Source: Tamarix chinensis
Taxonomy: Eukaryota > Streptophyta > Magnoliopsida > Caryophyllales > Tamaricaceae
NCBI GenBank assembly: GCA_030549775.1
Contig: CM060174.1
Location: forward strand, 98,472,132 to 98,536,131
Direction of reading: 5' to 3'
Length of the DNA: 64,000 nt
Shown: positions 37,230 through 48,215 of the stretch, piece after piece
Layout: the number at the start of each line of letters is the position of its first letter
How positions within the stretch are numbered: the first letter of the stretch is position 1
The notes under the pieces: generated by a model
What the model saw: only the letters and a program-made list of their open reading frames with translations
Told to the model about the DNA's origin: nothing
The model's database searches: none
Program-made: the position numbers and the translations under genes

Positions 37230-38099
37230 ATAACTGTAATACCCCGTATTTTTAAAAATCCAGATTTATTAAGTTTAATGATTTTATTAGCGTAATTTGA
37301 GGTCAACAATTAATTATTTTAATTTCGATTCTTTTTATAGATTTATCGACGATTTCGAACCCCTAATTGAATGTAATTAATCATTGTCGTTGCGAACCAT
37401 TCTAGACAAATTCGTTCACGACAATGATTTTATTATATTCTTATGGATTTGATTCTCGGTTAAAAATATGTATTTTCGTTGTTTCTCATACTGTTATTTG
37501 TATTTTTAATATTTTAGATTTTTTTTCGATTATAACTTCGTCATGTGTTAACGGTGTATTTTGAGGTTATATTTCGTTGACAAAATATATTATTTAAATT
37601 ATAGAATTTCATTTTAAATAGTTAAATTTATTTTAATAATTTTATCCGTAGAAAATATTTCCGACTTTAAATTTATTCGTTTCGGTAATCGTTAATATTT
37701 TCGGAAAGTTTAAATTAAAAAGATTTCGGAGTTTATTTATGAAATTCTTTCTGGAATTAATTCCCTTTCGTTTTATGCTTTTTGGTTTACGGAAAACCGA
37801 TTTCGGAAATTATTTAAATTAGTCTTGGTTTATTCGAATTTGACTTAAATATTTTAGTATATGTTTTTAAATCATTTTTCGGGGTCTTATAATGTACTTT
37901 CGTAAATAATATAAATTTTTATGTTCGTTGGTTAATCCTTTCGAAAATGTTTCTGAAATTCTGTATATAGTTTTATTTATTTATTTTAAGTGTTCGGATC
38001 GTTTCGAAATAATTTTTATTTAATAAATTTTAGATAAAATCTTCCAATATTAATTTTTAAGTTTTTAATATTTTATTTGATACTTGTTTTCGTAAAAAA

Positions 38100-38470
38100 A
38101 AAAAAACCAACCGGCCCAACCGAACCCCCCCCTCTTCTTTTTCTTTCTCTCTTCCCCACCCCGACCCCTCTCCTGTGCGCCCCTGTTCTGCACCCGAAGC
38201 CCTAGCCGACCTCCCTTACCTCCTCCCTTACCCCTCCTTGCTTCGCCCCGCCGGCCAAGCTTCGACCACCATCGACCCGCACAGGCTGACCGCCGCAGCA
38301 GCAACAACTAAAGCCGCGCGACAGCAGCCAACCCAGCAGAGCAACAGCGGGCGGCGACAGCAGCAGCAGCAGGCCACGCAGCTCGCGCCACCGCCCGGCC
38401 ACCGTCGACACCTCCCGACCACCGGCGAGCCATCCCTATTCCCTGACAAAGCTTCTCTGGCATTTTCTTG
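38100..38470 (+). other. GC-rich island in LTR C
   Basis: C-rich with GCAGCAACAGC-like runs. Open frames on both strands (such as 38175-38471) are low-complexity and show no family features. No gene is supported. Confidence 0.5.
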
Positions 38471-40878
38471 ACCCGATTGTGTTGATTTCATTTGGTATAA
38501 ATTTCCGAAAAACCCTAACCCTTGATTTGATTAATTGAGTGTGATTAGCTTATAAAAAGCTAAATTGATTGTTTGTTTATGTATGTATATGCTGTAAGAT
38601 TGATTTGGATAGGTTAATTGTGTGGTTGTGTTGAGATTTTGGAAAAATTGGATTTTTAGCCGGGTTATGCCCAAATTTTTCGGATCCGCTCGTTTTTGCG
38701 ATTTCGGACAAATTGATTATACAATATGTTTTAAAATGTATCCAATTTCATTTTGGAACTGTCAATTTGAGAAATTTATGCAGGTCTTATCGGAATTTGA
38801 TTCCTAGGTCAAATTTCGGGTATAATGAAATTGGGTCATATAATTGAGCTATTCCACTCAATTGATTTTATAATATTGTTTAAAATGTATTTAATTTTAT
38901 ATTAGAAGTGTTGATTTGGGAAAATTGTGCGTAATTGACCGGAATTGGATTTTTAGGTCAAAATTCCCGCGGATTTAAATTGGTTTGGGTAATCGGGTTA
39001 TTTTATTCAATTAACTATATAAATTACATTCGAATATGTTTAATTACATTTCCGGACCGTCAATTTATATGTTTTGCCAAGAATTGATCGGATTTACGTT
39101 CCGGGCCCAGAAACCCTAATTGGGCTAAATTGTGTATTTCTTTTACTAGTTTTGAGCAATTGATTATTTGATATGTTATAAAATGTGTTTAATTGCATTT
39201 CTAAACATTCAATTTGATTAAATTTATAGAATTTTAACGAGTTGTGTTTTCGGGCCTAAAACCCTAAATTTCAAGTTATATTGTTGTTTTTCTAAAATTG
39301 AATGCATAGAAATAGTTGAAATGGTATTAATTTCTTTCTAATACCTTTAATTTGAACTAATTAAATGGAATTACTTGAGTTTGTGTTATGGGCTTTGAAA
39401 CCCTAATTTTCGGGGATGATTTTATAAAATTGATTTTTGCTATGTGTATTTTATCTAATCGAATTCTATCTTTGGGTTTTAAATCATTTAAATTCTGTTT
39501 TAACCTAATCGGGTTGGATTTGGTTCTATGTAAATGGTTAGATTACCTATTTAGTTGTAAAACCTAATAAATAAGTTATTTTCGATAAATTAACTTATGA
39601 TCGATTATTCCTTCTCGGGCTTTCCAAATTAAGTTGAAATGTCCCGAGTGATATTTATATTAATCCGTTTTGATTTAGTTTTAACCTTAAATCTTAATAA
39701 AGCTATGCTTTTAATTTCTAAGTTTTGGACACGTTTTCTAAGAGAAATCATTTGTGTCGTTTGTGTGTATTTAATTAGAGTATGTGAATTATTGATTGAT
39801 AGGATAGTTTCTAATTTAGTTTTGATTTCTATCGGGTCTAGGAAAGCTTTCTCGTGGACCCACGAACTAGGGATCCCTCTCCCTCTCATTTCGCTTAGCT
39901 AGCTTCGGATCCAGGTAAGTCTCTACTTACCTCTACTTGTGGGTGTTTAGTAAGGACGAAGCTAATGGCCTTGTGCTATGTGGGACATGGATGTGTTGAA
40001 TGTTGTGTATGCCATGCTATGCCATGTATTATATGATTTGTGTATAACTTGCCTTATGTGTAGCGCAGCTTGGAGATTGAGGTATGTTGTATGTGCTCCC
40101 ATGATATGAGCATGACATGTATATGTATGATGTTTATGATGTATTATATTATGGCCCTCTAGGACATGCATATTAGGATAAATGGTAATATGAGTTGGGA
40201 ACCATCATGGGAGTCTTGAAGTTTGTATGATGGTATTAATGTTCTAGGGCGGCACTAGTGGTTCGCATGGTGGTATTAATGTTTGTATGATGGTATTAGG
40301 GTCTACATGGTGGAATTAGGGTTTTGCATGGGAGTTAACGATTGTAGGGGATTTAGGGTTGTATGAAAAGTTTGAGAGGTTGTGTGGGATGTGTAACGTT
40401 TGCGTGGGAGCAAAATTTACGTATGATAGGTTGATTGGGATGTAAGGAAGGTAATGCAAGTATGATTTGGGTGTTTAACAGTTTTGGACGGAGAGTAGTA
40501 TGTGGAGTATCATAAGGGTATGGAGGAGACAGAATTAGGGTTTGGAGTGATTAACTCTGGGTCGTTGTGATTAAGTAGGGTTGGAGTAGCTAATTGTAAT
40601 TTGTCGAGGATAATTAAGGTTTGGGATGGCTAAGTATGGTTGTTATGGTAAAATAGGGTTAAGAGTGGTTAACCACGGTTTGGTGTGGACAATTAGGGTT
40701 GGTTATGGTTGCTTAGAGTTGTTTGGTGTTATCATGTGTATTTATTGACTAAAGTGTAGTTATGAATGTGGGATTTTATTTGTTGTGATGTGTACAGTAT
40801 AAAGAGAATGATTTATGCATGTCAAGGGAGATGTGTGATTTAATAAGACATTGATAAGACATCACGTAAAGCGAAAGA

Positions 40879-41478
40879 TGTCGAGCCGAGCCTGTGATCC
40901 GGTCCACCGGCTATAATAGTGGATCAGAGGCATTTTGCCCTGTGCGTTTATTTTCCGATCCACCGGCTATAATAGTGGGGGATCTCGTGCTCGACAAACC
41001 AAACGTATAAGTTAATCCATGGGAAAGATACTAAGTACTTAAAGCGAAACACCATGTGAGTCGGGGCTGTGATCCGGTCCACCGGCTATAATAGTGGATC
41101 AGAGGTGTTTTGCCCTGTGCGTTTATTTTCTGGTCCACCGGCTATAATAGTGGATCAGAGGCGTTCTGCCCTGTGCGTATATCTTCCGGTCCACCGGCTA
41201 TAATAGTGGGGCTCCCGCGCTCACATGGACTAATAAAGAATGCGTTGAATGAATCTGAATGAAGTAATCCACAGGAAAAATACTAAGTACTTACAACGAA
41301 ACACTATGTAAGTCGGGGCTGTGATCCGGTCCACCGGCTATAATAGTGGATCAGAGGCGTTTTGCCCTGTGCGTTTATTTTCCGATCCACCGGCTATAAT
41401 AGTGGATCAGAGGCGTTCTGCCCTGTGCGTTTACTTTCCGGTCCACCGGCTATAATAGTGGGGCTCCAGTACTTACAT
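40879..41478 (+). repeat. Three stem modules of LTR C with CCACCGGCTATAATAGTGG arrays
   Basis: Module 1: arms TGTCGAGC (40879-40886) and GCTCGACA (40989-40996). Module 2: CCATGTGAG (41052-41060) and CTCACATGG (41220-41228). Module 3: ATGTAAG (41306-41312) and CTTACAT (41472-41478). Each arm pair is fully complementary although the three pairs differ. Between the arms are two or three copies of the 19-base unit CCACCGGCTATAATAGTGG, separated by CAGAGGCGTTTTGCCCTG, which can itself fold. Each module follows a leader like ACTAAGTACTTAAAGCGAAA. Confidence 0.85.
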
Positions 41479-41794
41479 GGATTATTAAAGAATATGTGTG
41501 GAATGAATATACTATTAATGAGAATAAAGAATAAGTCTAATTGGACTATGACCAGCTTCTACTATATGTATTACCACATGCTGTTTATGTGCATAATGAG
41601 TCACTTATTATTTCGGTTATACCACGCTTATATGTTAAATGGGATGTTGCATATGTTTTATATGTTACTATGCGTGTATGGCAAGATTCATGCTGTGGGT
41701 TGTGAGTATGTATGATATTGTATTAACGTATTGTACTATAATTTAATATGCACTTGATGATACCTCTCCTACAAGGTAGGTTAGCGAGACTTAC

Positions 41795-41815
41795 TCAGTA
41801 TTGGACCCATACTGA
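41795..41815 (+). repeat. Conserved 3' hairpin of LTR C
   Basis: TCAGTAT-TGGACCC-ATACTGA: seven perfect pairs. Compared with LTR B, a C-G pair has become T-A on both sides of the stem. Confidence 0.8.
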
Positions 41816-42978
41816 TACTACACTGGTTGAATGAGTCCTGTGATGATTCACCGATGGTGGGGAGCAGACCTTTGATGCAGGTTGATCGGTTACTGTTTTG
41901 GGGTGGAAGGCTTGACTTGAGTGAGTAGGCGATCCGGATAATTATCCTTCGGGATTTGTTAGTTTACTTGTATTCATCCATTGGAAGTTGCAAGTATTGC
42001 ATTTAAATTTCCAAGGATTTTGTAATTGACTTTTAATTTCTCGTAACGCTGTTATGCTTTAAAATTCGAATTTATTTGTTTGACAGGTTTTAGCCTTGCA
42101 TCTAACATGAGATAGATGGTTGACATTTATCTTGTGTTAGATGTGGCGGTAACATTTCCCAAATTCGCTCCTAGCTTCCGCTTTAATCTTTCAAAAAAAA
42201 ATTTCAGGAGTGAAATTTGGGGGTGTTACAATAACTTTGTAACCTAAACCGAGGAAGGGGTAATTTAGTAATTATGTGACAAGGAGGGTAATGGAGTAAA
42301 TTGTCAAGTAAGGAAGGAATACTTAGCAATTATATGAGTAATTTGTACCTAACATGTCGTTGTGATTGTGGAACATTATAATATGATTCAAATAATGCGG
42401 ATTAGCCAAGTAAGAGTATTTGATAATTAGTATGGCCTTAATGGTTTCTCTGTGATAGCTTGGATAACCGTCTGAATAAGAAACGACTAATGATATCGGA
42501 ACGATTGAAAGTGGATAAGTATATGATTATTGTGCCTTTTGTGATCACTTTAATTAAGACACTAATACTTAAAGTGAAAGACCTCGAGATCAACAATGGT
42601 GGCTCTTTAGGGGTCGCTATCCTAAAGACGTGGTTTAGTCCACGATTATTTTGGTATTTGCTAGTGTGCCTTTGTGCCCCAGCCAGGCCCTATATCTTAC
42701 TCTATCTAGCTCTACGGACCTAGTTAGGGGGTATGCATACTTATGGATTAGGTGTCCTTGTTGATAGGATACTGAGTAGCTTTATGCACCAGTACAACCA
42801 AGGTACCTTTGCATTCCTGGGTTCGTGGTTGAAGGGTACTGAGTAACTTATATGCATTGGTACGACCGGTGTACCTTTGTGTCCTGGGTTCTTGATCTCC
42901 CGTCCGAGGAAAATAAATACAATTGTTGTGCTGATTAAAGAAAGGGAAAACACTAATTACAAAAGTGAAAGATTAAAG

Positions 42979-43456
42979 AGCCAGGTCCAGTTGACTTATG
43001 ATATTGAGTACCGATCCACCGGTTATAATAGTGGCCCAGGAGCATGTTGCCCTGGCAAGTGATTATGAGTATCGATCCACCGGATATAATAGTGGCCCAG
43101 GAGCGTGTTGCCCTGGCAAGTGATTATGAGTACCGATCCACCGGATATAATAGTGGCCTAAGAACGTGTTGCCCTAGATGATGATATATATATTCCGGTC
43201 CACCGGCAAAAACAGTGGGGGTCCCGAGCTCAATAAAACCAGTTATGTATGTGAATAAAGTTATGGAAAAATACTAATCACTTATAGTGGAACACCATGT
43301 GAGTCGGGGCCAAACCGGTCCACTAGCGAATAATAGTGGCCAGGAGCATCTTGCCCTGGAGACCGATCCACCGGCATATAATAGTGGTTAGGTGTGTTAT
43401 GCCCTATAAATGACCGATCCACCGGCTATAATAATGGGGTTCTCACACTCACATGG
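42979..43456 (+). repeat. Two stem modules of LTR B
   Basis: Module 1 (42979-43232) has four CCACCGG-like units with CCCAGG...CCCTGG spacers and weak outer arms (GAGCC and GAGCTC). Module 2 has arms CCATGTGAG (43295-43303) and CTCACATGG (43448-43456) around three units. Unit sequences are more variable than in C. Confidence 0.7.
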
Positions 43457-43639
43457 ATATAAAATATGAGATTGATTGAATGATGATGGAATAATGGCTT
43501 AAGGCCCGAATGTATCGATCGTGAATTATAACTTGTTATATGTGTGATTGTTATGTATGCACCTCTGATTTCATATGCATATAGCTTGCATTATGTGTTG
43601 CATTGTGGGCCTGTTTTTAAGTGTGGTATAAAGGGTTAC

Positions 43640-43657
43640 TCAGTACCGTAGTACTGA
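43640..43657 (+). repeat. Conserved 3' hairpin of LTR B
   Basis: TCAGTAC-CGTA-GTACTGA: seven perfect pairs with a four-base loop, 422 bases before the LTR 3' end. Confidence 0.8.
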
Positions 43658-44561
43658 AGGGATTCCCTTTGTAGGGCCCCTTCCTTTTCAATGGGCAGTG
43701 CCCTTACAGGTCTTTTCAGGTGCTACTCAAGTAGGCTACGGAAAAGAGAGTAAGGAATTATCCGGTACCGTTAGGGCTATTCTCTTTCTCTTTTAAATTC
43801 TTGGTTTTAATGCTAATGTTTTTAAAGTCACCATCATTGGTAGATGTTATTCTTGTAAATGATTTGATACGCTACTCTGATTTAAGTATGTTGAATTTCT
43901 TGCAAATTGTATTTCATTTTCCTTTAGCATTAGCACTTAGTATTGGAACGGTATGAGTGAACCGGTCTGGTACTAAGTGTGGCGGTAATATCCCCAATAT
44001 TCACAATTTTATAACTTGCTTCCGCTAACTCATTCAAATAAAACAAAATTTTTCATTAGTGAATTTTGGGGGTGTTACAGTTACTACTCAAGATGCTTTA
44101 TAATTTATATTGTTGGCAGCATTTTTATAATCTTTGAACTACCTAATGTATGCCACTCTCTTTTATGGCTTTGTTGTTGGAAGCTAACATAATAGGAAAA
44201 TAGAAAACAAATTATTAAATCATGCATGAGTTTTCATCATTTATGCTAGCAAAAGAAATAAAAAAACAAATGGTTAAAACAAAAAACAAATGCATGGGTT
44301 ATGATCATTTATGCAGGCAAAAGAAACAAAAAGGACAAAATAATGCTTATTAATAATTAAAGGGCATAAATGTGTACTAATATATTTTATAGCCTAGGTT
44401 AACCTCAATCCAAACAACGTTAGACATATTCACCTAGGTTAACCCAATAATCAGCCAACCAAAATTTTTTAATATTCACCTCAATTCACCTAACCTAGGT
44501 TAATTTATATAATTTAATATTTATTAACCTAACCTCATTTAACCTCCATCCAAACATGATA

Positions 44562-44895
44562 TTAGTGTTTATATGATCTACCCAAGTATTTCACATCCAT
44601 AAAAGTGATTACGTATATATGCATTATTAATGATTCTTATTTTGAACTGATTTTGAACCTCATTTGCGTTGGTGATTATTTTTATCTACATCAGCGATTA
44701 TGTAATATCTATTTAGGTTTCCAAAATCCATGTTATAAAAAAAATTCATTAATTCACCATTATGCCACATTTTTTTTTTATAATTATCCAAATCACACTG
44801 GTGTATCTTATGCACTCATAGGTGTAATTAGGATCATACACCCGAGTGTTTCTTATAAGTTCCAACAATCTATTATTATATCATGGTTAAATTAA
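44562..44895 (+). repeat. Host repeat copy 1, right of the Harbinger element
   Basis: It aligns with 47895-48215: shared phrases include GTTGGTGATTAT, then ATTTAGGTTT, then TTCACCA, ATnCCACATTTTTTTT and ATCTTATGCACT. With 29093-29216 it forms the split target of the Harbinger element. Confidence 0.65.
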
Positions 44896-46080
44896 GTGGC
44901 CTTAGAGCTTTGTTTTAATTATAATTAATTTTTTTAATATAATAATAAAAAATACCTTCATATGTAATGTTCCACTTCCATATCATGGAAGGTGAATATA
45001 AGGTGAACGAGATTAAATGTTGCAGCTGATAGAACATTGTGTAATAATGGACCGATTAATGTAGAAATACAAATAAAATATTACATACAGAGAAAAGTAA
45101 TTAAAGTACATAGAATGATAATTAGGGTATTCTAATGGAGATTCTACAATTTGAAAAATGACAATCATTCAAAATATCATAGAATAACATAATAATCCCA
45201 TCTTAATGTGGCCTCTTATGTTCATGAGGTAGCAACGTAATTCTTCTGGTTAGCAACATTTGGAAAATGAACAACTAAAATTAAGAATGGTGATGTTAAA
45301 AAAAAAAAGTTCTAGCTTAATTAGATTATTATTAGGAAATATAAAGGTGTGCATTGGAAAACCATTTCATAGTTTGCCTACTGCAAAAACGCATATTGTC
45401 AAGTGATAAATAACATTGATAACCTTCCTTCATGGCAAATCAGTTCAACCTCTTTCAATAAATGTTTCGATCAAGGTCATAGTGAAGTGTGGATACTAGG
45501 GTCGTTAGAAAGTATACAATACCAAGATTTAGTGATCCTTCTACAATCTTTAGCATCAAATGTGTCTTGCATGATGCAAAGGTGGGGCTTTTTTAACCAT
45601 TCTCATACTCTTTGATCATATATGTCATCATATAGCTTAATAATTACTTGATCAAAAATTGTTTTTCCCTTTTTAGTGCAATCAAATCTATCTTCATATC
45701 TAAGACACAGGACTAATCAAAAATTATAGAGACACATTAAATAAGGGGTTGGTTTATGTAATCACTAATTTTCTAGTTGAGCCATTCACCTCAAAGAGTT
45801 TGAAAACAACTAGAAATCCTTTTATGAATTAATTTCATTGAGAAAACAACATTTTCAAATATGGTTGATGAGGAATTGTGCGAGAGATGTTTTGGTTTAA
45901 TCCATTTTCATAGTTGAATAGTGGTCACTATTTAGTTGGTAATTACTTAATTAGTAAGGTCAGACAAGTTTTAGATGTGGTTGCAAATAGTCATATTTTT
46001 CCTTTTTCTATTTGAGTGCATTGTTCATTTATAAATAACGATAGTGTTCATTTGTTTTTAAAATTTTACGAATTATATGT
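44896..46080. other. AT-rich region before the second Helitron fragment
   Basis: The 70-codon frame at 45403-45615 has a fairly coding-like composition (SWQISSTSFNKCFDQGHSE) but no family I recognise. It could be an upstream exon of the Helitron fragment that follows. Nothing else is supported. Confidence 0.3.
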
Positions 46081-46139
46081 GTATTTATGTCCCTTTATAT
46101 GCCATCAGGAAGGAATTCTCACCAATATAGGATGCTAGG

Positions 46140-46751
46140 GGAAAAGGAATAATTATGACCTTGGATATTGTCTTAGCAGACACAAAAGTAGATATATTTT
46201 ACCAAATTTTTCTGTAATTTATTGGGAGGATTAAGATTGTCTTTTAAATTGGTTGGGTTAATATTTACTGTACTTTGTAGTAAGAGAAATAACATGTACT
46301 TTTTGGGCTAAGTTTTTGGACAAATTGATGGGATATCTTCAAAGTAAGAGTTGAAGATCATAGTGATTGTGGTCTTGCAATTATGTGTTGCAAGAGATTT
46401 GTTTAGTAAGAGTTAAAATTTAAAATGTATAGTAATTGTTCTTTTTATACAGATAAAGATTAGCAAATGGAATCTTTTTTATTGTGTGCATCCATAAGAA
46501 AGATATGTTTGAACACAACATTCAATGAGACAAAGCTAATAATTTATGAAGATATAGAAGAGATCAATTCGTTCCGTAAGAGGTTAAATAATGAGTTCGT
46601 CGTTTGTTTCTTGACATTTAATTGTTTGCATTTCAAGTTGCTGATGACTCTCTCTTTTCACAGTCGTGTTGTAGCTTCTAATGAGTCAAGTAATTTAATT
46701 GGCTATATTTATTCATCAAATTTCTATAATGTATATAAAGAGACATATTAA
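46140..46751 (+). pseudogene. RPA-like OB-fold fragment of a second Helitron
   Basis: Plus-strand pieces match the Helitron RPA family: GIIMTLDIVLADTKVDI (about 46146-46200), TFWAKFLDKLMGYLQS (about 46297-46345, the TLWGKFA box of the OB fold), and CLNTTFNETKLIIYEDIEEI with NSFRKRL (46510-46590). Frame changes and stops separate them. It resembles, but is more decayed than, the minus-strand copy at 26220-28464. A few hundred bases further a helicase C-terminus follows on the same strand. Confidence 0.55.
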
Positions 46752-46779
46752 AAATGAGTGGGATGCAATTACTCAATTA

Positions 46780-47000
46780 TAGGTGAGTTATTCTATATGG
46801 AACAATTTCTCTATTCACGTATTTCACCAATGCTAACGGTACATTATCTATGCTATAGCTGAGGTTTATTTGGGTTATTACTAAAATTGCAGCAATTGAA
46901 ATAGTGGGGATTTCACATATAATGCTTGTACATAATGTTTGATTACGATGAATGCCAAATATAAGTGTGCTTGCAAACCCAAGGTGATGTATCATTTTTG
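46780..47000. other. No gene seen between the RPA-like and helicase fragments
   Basis: The minus-strand frame 46777-46995 has no conserved features. The plus strand should hold the rest of the RPA or helicase if the fragments belong together, but nothing is recognisable. Confidence 0.3.
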
Positions 47001-47009
47001 TTATTTATG

Positions 47010-47320
47010 AATGCCATGTTTTAGAAGGGAAATTCCTTGATGTCAACCATGTTAGAACAATATTGTTGATACCAAGAATGACAATAACCTCATATGATTA
47101 AGATTACCTTTCAAATTCAACTGACAATAGTTTCTGCTCATTATCTCATATGTAATGACCATTAATAAGAGTTAATGTCAATCAGTATAAAATGTTAGCC
47201 TCATTATGAAGAAACCTATATTCATTCACGGTTAACTCTACATTGTTATATTGTGTTATACATCCCAATGGTTTGAAAATTTGGATTTGTGATGATGATG
47301 CCACGGAGAGATTCTTAACC
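47010..47320 (+). pseudogene. Helitron helicase C-terminus fragment
   Basis: The plus strand reads CHVLEGKFLDVNHV, then LLIPRMTITSYD, LPFKFN (frame change), MTINKS and NGLKIWICDDDA. This is the order of the last helicase motifs in Helitron proteins (VLIPRM, LPFKFxRRQFP, TINKSQGQ, KGLKILIYDD). At least two frame changes and several stops occur. It shows a second, mostly deleted Helitron in the opposite orientation to the large one. Confidence 0.6.
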
Positions 47321-47815
47321 AACAATGTTGTATATTAGTAATTTTTGCAAAATATATATTGTAATTCTCATTTTCCCATTTTTTTCATTTTGCTTCAAGA
47401 ATTTTTTCGATTAAATTATTATCGTAATCATTTTTCCCATTAATTATTCTACATACATAAGAAATATACCTTGCATATATTTTTTTCCCGAATAAACTGT
47501 CTTTTTGTTCCATTTTTCCATTTATTTAAATAATATTTATTTCTTTGTTTACATTCAATAAGTAATACTCCTCGTAAAATATCAACTTAACTCATCCTAA
47601 ATATTCTACTCTAAAAGAAACTCCTACGTATACTACTTCATTTATAAAATTTAAATTACATGGAGTGTTCATGTAAACACCTATATGCATCTAGTACATT
47701 CAATACTTTGATGCTGTATTACTTTATGCTATTTCACTTTATATTACACCGAGCCTTATTTTACTTTTATCTACATGAACCCAATCTTCATCATTTATTT
47801 GGTGTAAGTTACTAG

Positions 47816-48215
47816 TTTTATCAAAAAAAAAACAAATAAAACTAACTGTGATTTCTTTATAAATCTTTTAGTGAAAATGACATAGCAATTGATTAGTTCA
47901 TATATGATACACCTGAGGATACCCCATTCATAAAATTGATTATGTATTACATGCATCGTTAATGTTTATCTTTTTCTAGACCAATTTTTAACCTCAACTA
48001 AACGAGTGATTATTCTTATTTGTGTTGGTGATTATGTACTCCGTATTTAGGTTTAAAAACTCTTAATTATAAATGAATTTTTCATTCATTCACCAATATT
48101 CCACATTTTTTTTCATAAGTATCCTGAGCGCATTTTAGCATCTTATGCACTTTAGGGTACAATAAATTGTATCTTATAATTTTCTATAATCAATTGTTAT
48201 ATCTTAAACTCATGA
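47816..48215 (+). repeat. Host repeat copy 2 (Harbinger-free)
   Basis: The paralogue of 29138-29216 joined to 44562-44895, without the Harbinger element. Around the empty site it reads GCAATTGATTAGTTCATATATGAT, interrupted in copy 1 after CAATT. Just left of it a CTAG at 47812-47815 is followed by T and could be the 3' end of the second Helitron, but no hairpin supports that. Confidence 0.6.

Larger units (their letters stand above)
37235..42230 (+). mobile_element. Solo LTR C (4996 bp), nested in LTR B
   Basis: It starts TGTAATACCCCGTATTTTT and ends AATTTGGGGGTGTTACA. A perfect ataac duplication flanks it (37230-37234 and 42231-42235). It is a different family from A and B in its 5' half, with many CGAAAT and TTTCGG words and a shorter GC-rich island (38100-38470). 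It shares the 3' half architecture: a TTAGGGTT-rich degenerate array (40210-40760), three stem modules (40879-41478), a hairpin (41795-41815) and a 3' block (42141-42182). It has no coding sequence. It is the youngest of the Harbinger-B-C nest. Confidence 0.85.
37230..42235. repeat. Target-site duplication of LTR C (ataac)
   Basis: A perfect five-base match between 37230-37234 and 42231-42235, directly outside the TG and CA ends. Confidence 0.92.
33622..44079 (+). mobile_element. Solo LTR B, about 5.46 kb without the nested element C
   Basis: Same family as A: it starts TGTAATCCCCCAAAATTTT and ends GGGGGTGTTACA, with a perfect gttac duplication. Its first 300 bases are nearly identical to those of A by eye. 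It repeats the same order of parts: C-rich island (33950-35080), GGTAATTTT minisatellite (35650-37229 and 42236-42345), two stem modules (42979-43456), a conserved hairpin (43640-43657) and the 3' block (43978-44026). No coding sequence or internal long repeat is present, so it is taken as a solo LTR. It was later split by element C inside the minisatellite. Confidence 0.82.
33617..44084. repeat. Target-site duplication of LTR B (gttac)
   Basis: A perfect five-base match between 33617-33621 and 44080-44084, directly outside the TG and CA ends. Confidence 0.92.
29217..44561 (+). mobile_element. PIF/Harbinger DNA transposon, interrupted by nested LTRs B and C
   Basis: It encodes a Harbinger DDE transposase and a Myb/SANT-like protein, the two-gene set of PIF/Harbinger elements. 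Terminal inverted repeats are recognisable: left TTTGGATGAAGGTTAATAAA and right, reverse-complemented, TTTGGATGGAGGTTAAATGA. The target site resembles TTA (right copy 44562-44564; left copy eroded to GTA at 29214-29216). The paralogous empty site at 47880-47925 supports these borders. Without the 10,463 bases of LTR insertion the element is about 4.9 kb. The ends are divergent and both genes are broken, so this is an old dead copy. Confidence 0.75.

Noticed and set aside
40879..41478. CRISPR-like array
   Set aside because: Regular repeats with spacers, but this is plant DNA, the spacers are themselves repeated, there are no cas genes, and the block recurs inside five LTRs.
46777..46995. 72-codon minus-strand frame as a gene
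   Set aside because: It lies opposite the plus-strand Helitron fragments and has no conserved features.
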